A stretch of 64,000 nt of DNA from Planctomycetota bacterium (GTDB taxonomy: Bacteria > Planctomycetota > MHYJ01 > JACPTZ01): contig JACPTZ010000168.1 in assembly GCA_016192525.1 (NCBI GenBank), forward strand, positions 1 to 64,000, given 5' to 3'. Below, piece by piece: positions 40,366 to 49,092 of this stretch (the stretch's first letter is position 1; each line of letters opens with the position of its first letter). The position numbers were made by a program, and so were the translations under genes. The notes beneath the pieces are model-generated. The model searched no databases. It saw only the letters and a list, made by a program, of their open reading frames with translations, and was not told the origin of the DNA.

Positions 40366-43300
40366 ATGAGCACCGAGGCGGACCTCCTCATTGGTCGTCA
40401 CGCCGTCGCCCGCGGATGGGTGAGCGAGGCGCGTCTCGCGGAGGGGATCGCCCAGCAGGAACGCGAGAACGCTGAAGGACGCGCCCCCCGACGGCTCGGA
40501 ATGATCCTCGTCGAGCGCGGCGACCTCACCCCCGAGCAGCTCGCCGATCTTCTCGACGAACAGGCCCGGGCCATCATCTCCGCCGAGGATCTGGCCCTCG
40601 GCGCCACGCTCATCCGGAACGGGATGGCCACCCCGGACGCGGTCGATCGCGCCCTCACGATGCAGCGCACCCTGAGGAACCCCCGCCCGCTCGGCGAGAT
40701 CCTCGTCGAGCAGGGCCAGATCACCCCGCAGGCCCTCACCGCCACGCTCTCGGCCCAGGCGCGGATGGTTGAAAAGACGAAATCCGCCGGGGGAGGCGTC
40801 CGCCGCTTCGGCCGCTACGAGATCCTGACCGAACTCGGCCGCGGCGGAATGGGCGTCGTCTACCGGGCGCGGGACCCGCAACTCAACCGCACCGTCGCCC
40901 TCAAGGTGATGATGGGCGGGAACGATCCGTCCGAGATCGAGCGATTCCGGCGCGAAGCGGCGGCGATGGCCCGGCTCCGGCACCCGCACATCATCCCGGT
41001 CTTCGACGTCGGCGAGGAAGAGGGCCGGCCCTACTACACCATGGAGATGGTGGAGGGGGAGAGCCTCGCCGACATCCTCGAGCGGATGCGCGTACTTCCG
41101 CTCGAAGCGGCCCTCAAGATCGTGCGCGACGTGGCGCTCGCCCTCGGAGAGGCGCACCGGAACGGACTGGTTCATCGGGACGTGAAGCCTGGAAACGTGC
41201 TGATTGCGAAGACGCACGAAATGCGGGGGACGACGGACGACGGACGAGGGACGAAGGGCGAAGGGCGAGAGACGAAGAACGAGGAACGGAGAACGAAGGA
41301 GGACGAGGCGGAGACAGAGAGAAAAACAGAAACAACAGAAGAGAGCCCGGTACACGACGCCTCGAATGGGGCGGCCCCGCCGCGGCCGCCCTCTTCGCTG
41401 CCGCCGCCGCCGAAGACCCGCGTCTCAGGCGACACCTCCCTCATCCTCTCTACCGGCGTCACCGGCGCGTACCGGGTGCTCCTGTCGGACTTCGGTCTCG
41501 TCCGCGATCTCGAAAGCGCCCGCCTGACTCGTTCCGGCGACGTCATGGGTACGCCCCTCTACATGTCCCCTGAGCAGGCCAGAGGCGATGCGCGCGCGAT
41601 GGGCCCCCTCGCCGACGTCTACTCCCTCGGCGCCGTCCTCTATGAACTTGTCTCGGGGCGGCCGCCGTTCGTGGAGCCCGACCTTCCGCGCCTCCTCGCC
41701 CAGATCCAGCTCGACGATCCCCCGTCGCTCCGCACCCTCGTCCCCGGCCTGCCGCGCGACGTCGAGACGATCGTGATGAAGACGCTCGCCAAGGACCCCG
41801 CGCGGCGCTACCCCTCCGCCGACGACTTCGCGGAGGACATCCACCGGTACCTCGAGGGCGATATCATCCTCGCCCGACCCGCCTCGTTCGCCTACCGTCT
41901 AGCCAAACGGATTCAGCGCCACAAGGCCGCCTCCGCCGCGATCGCGGTCGGCTCGGCCTTCGCCCTCACCCTGGGCTGGCGCTTTCTGGGGCCGGCGTAT
42001 GTCACGCTGCGGGTGACCCCGGAGTCCGCGGCCGTCACCTTCAACGGCCGCCCGGCGGGGGCGCAGCGCGCCTTCACGGTCTGGCCGCCCGGACAGGTCA
42101 ACATCTCGGCCGAGGTGACCACCCGCTACCCGATCGGCGGCGAGGGCGGACAGGGCGTCGTGATCCGCACCGCCACAAACGGTCGCTCCGTCTCCTCGGG
42201 TGAGAACGTCCTCATCGAGATCGCCGTCCCGGCGGGCACCGGGCGTCTGACGGTCCCCGTCTCCCCGGCGAACGCCACGCTTCATCTGACGAAGGGGGAC
42301 ATCCGGCACGCCCTGGTCGGTCCCCAGAGACAGACCGAGATCGAGGAGGGAATCTGGGGCGTGAGCGTGGAGGCGCCCGATCACATCGCCCGTCAGGCGG
42401 CGGTGACGGTCAAGCCCGGGAGCGAGACGAGTCTGGCGGAAATCCGGCTTGAACATGAGACCGGTCTCCTCACCGTGGAGGCCACCATCCCGCAGACGCG
42501 CCTCCGGGTCTTCCCCGCGACGCGCGAGGAATTCGAGGTCGCGCTCGCGCCGGGCTGGGTCCGGCCGCAGGGCGGGGCCGCCCGGCTCCAGGGAGCGGGT
42601 CGTCCCCGCCTCCTCTGGCAGGCGATGAACCGGTTCTTCGACGAACATGGGCCGATGGACCCGGAAGCGGCGGCGGCGCTCCCAGGGGCCGGCAAGATGA
42701 CTCGACCCCCGGGGCCTTCCCGAGCGTCCACGACCTCGCCGCTCCGACCGATCGCGGACCATGAGTTCCCCTCCACGGTGCCGCTCCTCGATCTGCTCCT
42801 GCCGGTGGACCTGTTGAGAATGCAGACCGGCTGCTACCGCCTCCTGTACGTCAATCAGGAATGCACCAACCGGGAACAGTACGTCCGGATTCTGCCGGCC
42901 AAAGACGTCGCGGCGCGCTCGGCCGTGCTCGAGACCCTGCGAAACGGCTACTCCGCACGCGGTCTGCGGATCACCCGAAGCGAGGTGGACGGATGGGGTC
43001 TCACCTTCCAGGATGAGGCAGAGCATCAATGGACCGTCTTCCCGGAGGTCCCGGGAGAAACCCGATGCAAGGCCGCGCTCTTCCGAAGGGAGCGGTGGAC
43101 CTTTCAGGCCGCCGCCGCGGTGCGGGCCCCGCCGGCGCTCGCGGACCTCGATGCGGACGGGATTCGGGACGTGGTCGTGGCCGCTGAAGACGGCACCGTC
43201 TACGCCCTCTCCGGCGAAAACAGCGCGCTGATCTGGAACTGCGCGACCCGGAGCGAACGGCTCCGGTCCCCCGTCTGCGGCGATCTCAACGCGGACGGAA

Positions 43301-46300
43301 CGGTCGATGTCGTAGTCAGTTCGGAACCGGGCGGGGTGTTCGCCATCTCGGGAAGAGACGGCCACCGTCTCTGGATCTACACCGTCGGCGGAGAATCCCG
43401 CGCCACCCCGGTCCTGGGCGACCTCGATCGGGACGGAACGCCCGACGTGGTCATGGGATCGGGCTCCGGCGGGGTCCACGCCATCTCGGGGCGAACGGGG
43501 ACCCGACTCTGGCTCGCCCAGTTGCCCTCGCGGGTAGCGAACCGACCGGCGCTGGCCGATCTGGATGAGGACGGCACCGTCGACGTCGTCGTGTCGGGGG
43601 ATTCCGGACAGGTCTTCTGGATCTCCGGGAGAGACGGTTCCGAACTGCGACCCCCTGCGACCATCTACACCCGTGCGAATACGGACGCCCAGGGACGATC
43701 CTCGCCCGCGATGGCGGACCTCGACGGCGACGGTTTCCAGGACTGCATCGTGGGTTCCCTCGACAATGAAGTGTTCGCCCTGTCCGGCCGCGCCAGGCCC
43801 TCCGGTCGACCGGCGGAAGTCCTCTGGCGCGTACCGACCCCCACCCAGATCTTCTCGACCGCCGCCCTCGGAGACCTGAACGGAGACGGAATCCCGGACG
43901 CCCTCGTCGTCCTTCGCGATCGCGACGTCGTTGCACTTTCGGGCCGGGGTGGGGACACGCTCTGGACGGCGCGGACGCGCACGGCCGCGGGGGCCTCGGG
44001 TCCGCTCGAAGACGTGGACGGCGATTTGATCCCGGACGCGGTGCTGACCCTGGCCGACGGCTCGCTCAGCGCCCTTTCCGGCCGAAACGGCGACAGGCTC
44101 TGGGAGTTCCGCACGGAGGGCCCCGTGACCGCACGGACCCTGGGCGACCTGGACGGAGACGGCTCCCCCGAGTGCGTGATCGGTTCCGAGACCGGTCGGG
44201 TGACGGTGCTGTCGACCCGGGAGGGGCGGGTCCGATGGGACTTCGAGGCGAACGGACGGGTGATGGTGCCGCCGACGCTGGCCGATCTGAATGCGGACGG
44301 ATTTCTCGATGCCGTGGCGGGCTCCATCGACACGCGGATCTACGCCATTTCGGGGAAGGACGGGCAACCCCTCTGGATTCACGATGCGGATGAGTGGATC
44401 ATTCAGCCGTGCGACCTCGCGGACCTCAACGGGGACGGGACTCTGGACTGCCTCCAGCCGAGGCGCAACGGGAAGATCCTCGCCCTCTCCGGGATCGACG
44501 GCTGTCCGCTGTGGGACACCTCCCTGACCTTCTCTCCTTATGTCTGGGCGACGGCGATGGATCGGAACGGCGATCGGACTCCCGATTGCATTGTGGGAGC
44601 GGACTCTTCGGGCCTCGTGGCCCTCTCGGGAAAAGACGGGACCCCGCTTTCTCCGCCGGACATGGCTCACGTGACGTGTTCCCTCGCCGCGCTGGGCCGC
44701 CTGGACGATGATGACCTGCCGGATGCCGTGGTTCAAGGGGCGGAGGGCCGCCTGATCGCGTTCTCCGGAAGGACCGGGGAACGCCTCTGGGAAAGGCGCT
44801 TCGAGGAAGCGACACCATCTCCGGCATCGCTGGCCGATTTCGACGGCGATCGGCGGCTGGATCCGGTGTCCCATGTCGCAGCCGCCGGCCTCCAGTGGTA
44901 TTTGAGGATAGGGAACGGGCGCGACACGGCGAGTTCACGCGATCTCAACGTCGGAGACGCGCCCTACTTCTGGCAAATCCCCATCCTCGGACGACTGAAC
45001 GACGACGCCTCGCCGGACGGCGTTCTTTCCTGCGGGAACGGAACGATCATCGGCGTCAGCGGCGCTGACGGACGGGAATGCTGGCGGTACGCGACCCGCC
45101 GGACCGGCATGCGGAGCTGGCCGGGCCTGGCGGATCTGGATGGAGACGGCCTGTCGGACGCCGTGACCGGCACCAGTCTCGGAGACGGAGGGGACCGCGT
45201 GATCGCGCTCTCGGGGCGCGACGGCCATCTGTTCTGGGAGTTCACGACCGGAGGGGCCGTCTGGGGAGGCCCGGCCCTGGCGGATCTCGACGGGGACGGG
45301 ATCATCGAGTGCGTGATCGCGGGGGGAGGCAGCGATCGCCGGATCTACGCCTTGCAGGCGAGCGTCTCCGAGGCCAACCCTGAGGGGAAGGCCGAAGCGG
45401 CGGGATCCAACCGGGCCACGTCCATGCTGTTGCGGGCCAGGAGACGATACGTCGCCGACTCCTGGACTCTGGCGGAGGCGGACGGCGCCGCCGGGCTGGC
45501 GGCGCTGGAGAGACAAACCGCGGGCACGAACCCGGCGACAGGCTCGACGGCCGAACCTGAGACCCTCCTTCTGAGAGGCTCCCTCACGGGACTGCTCGGG
45601 ATGATCCGACTCTCCATGGGTCGACGGGAGGAGGCCCGGAAGGACCTCGAAGCGGCCTCACGTGACCTGCCCTCCGACCCGGACATCCGTCTGGGGCTCG
45701 CCCTGACGACTGAGGATCCCGAAGGGGCATCCCGGCACGCCGTCAGTGCGTTCCTCTCGGCGCCGATCGAAATGTGGGACCGGCTCACCACGGGCCACGG
45801 ACTTCCGGCTCCCTACTCTCCCGAGCCGACCACGCTTCTGGCGGCCGAGGTACCTTCTCCCGCGGAGGCGTTCAGCCGTTCTCGGCACCTCGCCCGTCTC
45901 GCTCGAGGGTCGGCCGAAAGGCTTCGCGATGGGGGAGCCGACTCCGGCGGCGGAAGGACATCGGACGTCCGCTTCGCGCGCGCCCTCGCCCTTCTCGCCG
46001 CGGGACGGCCCCGCGACGCGCTCGATCTCCTCGACCTCCTCGTTCGCGACGAACCGCGCTCGCTGGATGCGCTTCGTTTCCGGGGCCGGGCCCGCCTCGA
46101 TGCCGGAGACCCCGCGGGCGCGATCGTGGACGGGCGGGAGACGCTGGCCTTCAGCGGGCTTTTTCCCGAACGCGAATCCTGGCTCAGCGAGGCGGAGATG
46201 CGGCTGCGCGCTCAAGAGGCGGAGGAGAGGGGCGACTGGAAGACGGCCTATGAAGCCTACGATTCGGCGTTGAACGTGAGACCGATGAGCGCCGTGTACC

Positions 46301-46728
46301 GTCTGGGGTACCTGGGGGCGGCCGATCGACACGCGCGGGCCCTGGTCGATTCGGCCGCAACGAAGCCCGGAGAGGCCCCCAACTCCATCGCCAGCCGGGC
46401 CGCGGTAGCGGTGGCCCTCGCGGAGCGACAACTGGGATACGCGCGCGCCTTCGCCGCCCAGGCGGAGGGGGCCGGAGATGGGGCCTCGGCCGAGGACGTT
46501 CCACCGCTTCCCTCCTGGGCCGCCTCGGCGGGGTACACCTGGCCCCAGACTCTGGCGAAGTCGCTTGAAACCCTGGCGCTCGCGTACCTCGCCCGCGGAG
46601 GGACCGCCGACACCGCCGAGGCGATCGCCGCGCTGGAGGAGGCGCTCCGGATCGGTCCGGCAGAAGGGGACCGCGGGGAGATGATAAGGAAACTGATTGG
46701 AATGAAGGGGAGTACGAAGGGCCACTGA
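40366..46728 (+). CDS. Giant Ser/Thr kinase with MshEN-like, PEGA-like, FG-GAP and TPR regions
   Basis: 2120 residues. Four copies of a 23-24-residue motif (about 9-31, 43-66, 78-100, 109-131; type LGEILVEQGQIT...Q) resemble the MshEN/GspE-N motif. A Pkn2-type kinase follows: GRGGMG 158-163, Lys180, HRD 270-272, DFG 375-377, SPEQ 401-404, all catalytic residues present. Some 85 residues of low-complexity sequence separate HRDVKPGN from DFG; typical kinases have about 10. A transmembrane helix lies near 521-540, then a PEGA-like region. Sixteen repeats of D-x-D/N-x-DG...(A/V)(L/I)SGRDGxxLW, a blend of FG-GAP and PQQ-like blades, span about 922-1664, and TPR-like helices run to the end. The model is a cytoplasmic kinase controlled by an external propeller and TPR sensor. 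Downstream genes are co-oriented. Confidence 0.88.
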   Translation: MSTEADLLIGRHAVARGWVSEARLAEGIAQQERENAEGRAPRRLGMILVERGDLTPEQLADLLDEQARAIISAEDLALGATLIRNGMATPDAVDRALTMQRTLRNPRPLGEILVEQGQITPQALTATLSAQARMVEKTKSAGGGVRRFGRYEILTELGRGGMGVVYRARDPQLNRTVALKVMMGGNDPSEIERFRREAAAMARLRHPHIIPVFDVGEEEGRPYYTMEMVEGESLADILERMRVLPLEAALKIVRDVALALGEAHRNGLVHRDVKPGNVLIAKTHEMRGTTDDGRGTKGEGRETKNEERRTKEDEAETERKTETTEESPVHDASNGAAPPRPPSSLPPPPKTRVSGDTSLILSTGVTGAYRVLLSDFGLVRDLESARLTRSGDVMGTPLYMSPEQARGDARAMGPLADVYSLGAVLYELVSGRPPFVEPDLPRLLAQIQLDDPPSLRTLVPGLPRDVETIVMKTLAKDPARRYPSADDFAEDIHRYLEGDIILARPASFAYRLAKRIQRHKAASAAIAVGSAFALTLGWRFLGPAYVTLRVTPESAAVTFNGRPAGAQRAFTVWPPGQVNISAEVTTRYPIGGEGGQGVVIRTATNGRSVSSGENVLIEIAVPAGTGRLTVPVSPANATLHLTKGDIRHALVGPQRQTEIEEGIWGVSVEAPDHIARQAAVTVKPGSETSLAEIRLEHETGLLTVEATIPQTRLRVFPATREEFEVALAPGWVRPQGGAARLQGAGRPRLLWQAMNRFFDEHGPMDPEAAAALPGAGKMTRPPGPSRASTTSPLRPIADHEFPSTVPLLDLLLPVDLLRMQTGCYRLLYVNQECTNREQYVRILPAKDVAARSAVLETLRNGYSARGLRITRSEVDGWGLTFQDEAEHQWTVFPEVPGETRCKAALFRRERWTFQAAAAVRAPPALADLDADGIRDVVVAAEDGTVYALSGENSALIWNCATRSERLRSPVCGDLNADGTVDVVVSSEPGGVFAISGRDGHRLWIYTVGGESRATPVLGDLDRDGTPDVVMGSGSGGVHAISGRTGTRLWLAQLPSRVANRPALADLDEDGTVDVVVSGDSGQVFWISGRDGSELRPPATIYTRANTDAQGRSSPAMADLDGDGFQDCIVGSLDNEVFALSGRARPSGRPAEVLWRVPTPTQIFSTAALGDLNGDGIPDALVVLRDRDVVALSGRGGDTLWTARTRTAAGASGPLEDVDGDLIPDAVLTLADGSLSALSGRNGDRLWEFRTEGPVTARTLGDLDGDGSPECVIGSETGRVTVLSTREGRVRWDFEANGRVMVPPTLADLNADGFLDAVAGSIDTRIYAISGKDGQPLWIHDADEWIIQPCDLADLNGDGTLDCLQPRRNGKILALSGIDGCPLWDTSLTFSPYVWATAMDRNGDRTPDCIVGADSSGLVALSGKDGTPLSPPDMAHVTCSLAALGRLDDDDLPDAVVQGAEGRLIAFSGRTGERLWERRFEEATPSPASLADFDGDRRLDPVSHVAAAGLQWYLRIGNGRDTASSRDLNVGDAPYFWQIPILGRLNDDASPDGVLSCGNGTIIGVSGADGRECWRYATRRTGMRSWPGLADLDGDGLSDAVTGTSLGDGGDRVIALSGRDGHLFWEFTTGGAVWGGPALADLDGDGIIECVIAGGGSDRRIYALQASVSEANPEGKAEAAGSNRATSMLLRARRRYVADSWTLAEADGAAGLAALERQTAGTNPATGSTAEPETLLLRGSLTGLLGMIRLSMGRREEARKDLEAASRDLPSDPDIRLGLALTTEDPEGASRHAVSAFLSAPIEMWDRLTTGHGLPAPYSPEPTTLLAAEVPSPAEAFSRSRHLARLARGSAERLRDGGADSGGGRTSDVRFARALALLAAGRPRDALDLLDLLVRDEPRSLDALRFRGRARLDAGDPAGAIVDGRETLAFSGLFPERESWLSEAEMRLRAQEAEERGDWKTAYEAYDSALNVRPMSAVYRLGYLGAADRHARALVDSAATKPGEAPNSIASRAAVAVALAERQLGYARAFAAQAEGAGDGASAEDVPPLPSWAASAGYTWPQTLAKSLETLALAYLARGGTADTAEAIAALEEALRIGPAEGDRGEMIRKLIGMKGSTKGH

Positions 46729-46815
46729 GGCGCATCAACGAAGTTCGGGGCCGGGCGCCGATGAATCGGCCCGTCCGCCCGGAGCGAGGGGACACCGCCA
46801 GACAAGGAGATGATC

Positions 46816-48708
46816 ATGGTTTCGAAGCGGCTCATCGACATCGTCGTCGTCGCGGCCCTTGTCTCGTGGGCCGGCGGCTGCGCCCCCACTCCCCCGCCCC
46901 CGCCGGACGGGATCGTCATCGAAGAGGCCGCCATCCACCTCGGGGACGACGAGGTGAAACGGTTCGCCTCCCCCGCTCCGGGCGGCGCCCTTCTCGCCCG
47001 GAAGTTCGCCTTCTCCGGCGATCCCGCCGGCCCGTGGGGGCTCCGCCTCACCGTCCGGGACGTGAGCAGCCCCTACTCCCGGGACTTTGAGAAGGGAATG
47101 TACCGCGACGAAGTGAAGCTCAACGGGCACGGGCTGGCCTTCCTGAACGAGTACGTCGACGACGAGAACGGCGCCAAGGTTGACGTCGTGATCCCGGTCC
47201 CGCCCACCTTCCTGAAGGCCGGGGAGAACTCGCTGGAGATCGGCGCCGGCGGCAACAAGAACGCGCAGAAGCCGAATCTCGACGATTTCGAGGTCTCGGG
47301 GATCGCCCTGGTCCCGCTCTGCCGGCTGCGGGTCCGCGTGAAGGAGGAGGGAAGCGGCCGGGCCCTCCCGGCCAAGGTGAGCGCGCGCGGGATCGGCGGG
47401 ACACCGGACCCCCGCTTTGGCCCGTACTATCTCGCGGCCCGGGCCGGCTACACGGTCTTCACGGCGAAGGGGGAGGCAATCCTGAACTTCCCCCGCGGCG
47501 GGTCGTACCGCCTCACCGTCTCGCGCGGATTCGAGTACACCGTCGCCGAATTCGACTTCCCGGCCACCGGGGGGGACGCCGTCCAGGAAGTCGAGCTCAG
47601 GCGTTGCCTCGACACCTCCGGATACGTCGCCTGCGACTTTCACCTCCACTCCGATCCGAGCGGCGACAGCCGGGTGCCGATCGAGGACCGGGTGACCTGC
47701 TGCGCCGCCGAGGGGCTCGAGTTCATCGTGGCCACCGATCACAACATCCAGACCGACTACGCCCCGGCGATCCAGGCCGTCGGCCTCGGGTCCTGGCTGA
47801 AGAGCGCCGTCGGAAACGAGATCACCACCCATGGCCCGGCCATCGGCCACTTCAACGCCTTCCCGCTCAAGTACGATCCGGCCCGACCGGGAAACGGCGC
47901 CCTGGACGCCGGCGGTCTCACTCCGCGGAGCCTGCTCGATCGTGTCGATTCGGCGGCCGCGATCCGGGACCGCGTCCTTCAGATCAACCACCCGCGCAGC
48001 GCGGGCAACGGTTACTTCGAGATCTTCGGAATGCACCCGGAAACCCTGTCCGCGAAGGACCCGAACTTCCATCTGGATTTTCAGTCCATCGAGGTCTTCA
48101 ACGGAATCACGGATCCCGGACAGCTCGACCGGGTCCTGAAAGACTGGTTCAGCCTCCTGAACCACTCGCGCCCGCTCTGTGCGACGGGGAACTCCGATTC
48201 CCACAAGTGCGTGATGCAGGATGCCGGCTACGCCCGGACCTTCGTGCGGGTCCCGGAGGACTCCGACCCGGCCAGGGTCCGGGTCGAGGAGATCGTTGAC
48301 TCCGTGCGGGCCGGCCGCGCCGTCGTCTCCTCGGGACCCTTCATTCGGGCGACGATGGCGGGCCGGGAGGCGGTGGGAGAGATGTTCGCGGGGAAAGAGG
48401 GCGCCCTCTCCCTGAACGTCGAGGTCCAGGCCGCTCCGTGGGTCGCGCTGAAGTCTCTGGAGCTCATCGAGAACGGAGCGCCGGTTCAGCGGATCGGGTT
48501 CCCCCCGTCTTCCGGAGAGATCCTCCGGATGAAACAGGCCTTCCCTCTGAACCCTGCGAAGGACGCGTGGTATGTGGTGATCGTGGAGGGAGAATCCTAC
48601 AGGGCGGGGGCGGTCACGAGCGCCCGCATGCGCCCGGTCGCCTTCACCAATCCGATCCGGATCGACGCGGACGGAAACGGGAGATTCGAACCGGCGCCGG
48701 CGAAGTAG
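46816..48708 (+). CDS. CehA/McbA-family PHP metallohydrolase lipoprotein
   Basis: 630 residues. A lipoprotein signal (DIVVVAALVSWAGGC) with a lipobox-type AGGC precedes an N-terminal beta-sandwich. A second beta domain follows (GRALPAKVSARG). The PHP phosphoesterase domain has CDFHLHSDPSGDS, FIVATDHNI, QINHPRS and TGNSDSHKC, giving the expected His/Asp metal ligands. CehA and McbA hydrolyse carbamate esters, but most family members have unknown substrates. ATG 46816 was preferred: AAGGAG at 46804-46809 abuts an earlier ATG (46810) and is correctly spaced only for 46816. It follows the kinase gene by about 90 bp. Confidence 0.85.
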   Translation: MVSKRLIDIVVVAALVSWAGGCAPTPPPPPDGIVIEEAAIHLGDDEVKRFASPAPGGALLARKFAFSGDPAGPWGLRLTVRDVSSPYSRDFEKGMYRDEVKLNGHGLAFLNEYVDDENGAKVDVVIPVPPTFLKAGENSLEIGAGGNKNAQKPNLDDFEVSGIALVPLCRLRVRVKEEGSGRALPAKVSARGIGGTPDPRFGPYYLAARAGYTVFTAKGEAILNFPRGGSYRLTVSRGFEYTVAEFDFPATGGDAVQEVELRRCLDTSGYVACDFHLHSDPSGDSRVPIEDRVTCCAAEGLEFIVATDHNIQTDYAPAIQAVGLGSWLKSAVGNEITTHGPAIGHFNAFPLKYDPARPGNGALDAGGLTPRSLLDRVDSAAAIRDRVLQINHPRSAGNGYFEIFGMHPETLSAKDPNFHLDFQSIEVFNGITDPGQLDRVLKDWFSLLNHSRPLCATGNSDSHKCVMQDAGYARTFVRVPEDSDPARVRVEEIVDSVRAGRAVVSSGPFIRATMAGREAVGEMFAGKEGALSLNVEVQAAPWVALKSLELIENGAPVQRIGFPPSSGEILRMKQAFPLNPAKDAWYVVIVEGESYRAGAVTSARMRPVAFTNPIRIDADGNGRFEPAPAK

Positions 48709-48729
48709 GAGCGTCTCTCCGGATCGTGC

Positions 48730-48757
48730 TGGACGTGGAGCGAGGAAGCGTTATACT
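48730..48757 (+). promoter_or_regulatory. Promoter of the small basic protein gene
   Basis: TGGACG (48730-48735), 16 bp, TATACT (48752-48757). The -10 box is excellent and the -35 box weak. The ATG follows after 17 bp. Confidence 0.45.
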
Positions 48758-48774
48758 CTCCGCGCGAGACTCCC

Positions 48775-48936
48775 ATGCCCTCTCCGCGTCGTCGTGACAT
48801 GCTGGCGAAAAGCCCGGTGCTCCGGCGCCTCAAGCGGAACATTCACCGGATGAAGCACGCGCTCGACGACCTCGTGGCCGAGAGCCGGCGCAAGGACAGT
48901 CGGCGAAAGCGGAGCCGGCGGAGAAAGTCCCATTGA
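48775..48936 (+). CDS. Small highly basic protein, unknown function
   Basis: 53 residues. It begins MPSPRRRDMLAKSPVLRRLK, and the end is an Arg/Lys/Ser run (RRKDSRRKRSRRRKSH). Nearly half the residues are Arg, Lys or His, so RNA, ribosome or DNA binding is plausible. A short amphipathic helix (HRMKHALDDLVAESRR) lies in the middle. A promoter directly upstream and a following gene with its own promoter support a real, separately expressed gene. No family recognised. Confidence 0.55.
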   Translation: MPSPRRRDMLAKSPVLRRLKRNIHRMKHALDDLVAESRRKDSRRKRSRRRKSH

Positions 48937-48962
48937 TCTCCCCCCACCCCGCCCTGTAGAAT
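48933..48962 (+). promoter_or_regulatory. Promoter of the porin gene
   Basis: TTGATC (48933-48938), 18 bp, TAGAAT (48957-48962). The -35 box overlaps the stop of the small basic protein gene. The transcript would have a 5' leader of about 120 nt before the ATG at 49093. Confidence 0.55.
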
Positions 48963-49092
48963 CCCTGCTTCTTCGCCCAGGGAACGGGGGTTCCTGCGCC
49001 GGGCGATCCGCGCACGATGGCAGGCGCGCGGGGACGCGAGACGGGCAGGAACCGGAGTCGGCGTTCACCCGACTTTCTGGAGGACCCGTTCC

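Noticed and set aside
41899-44874. 991-codon minus-strand frame opposite the giant kinase
   Set aside because: No recognisable motif. The kinase strand carries regular FG-GAP-like repeats through the same DNA; the antisense frame merely mirrors the repeat.
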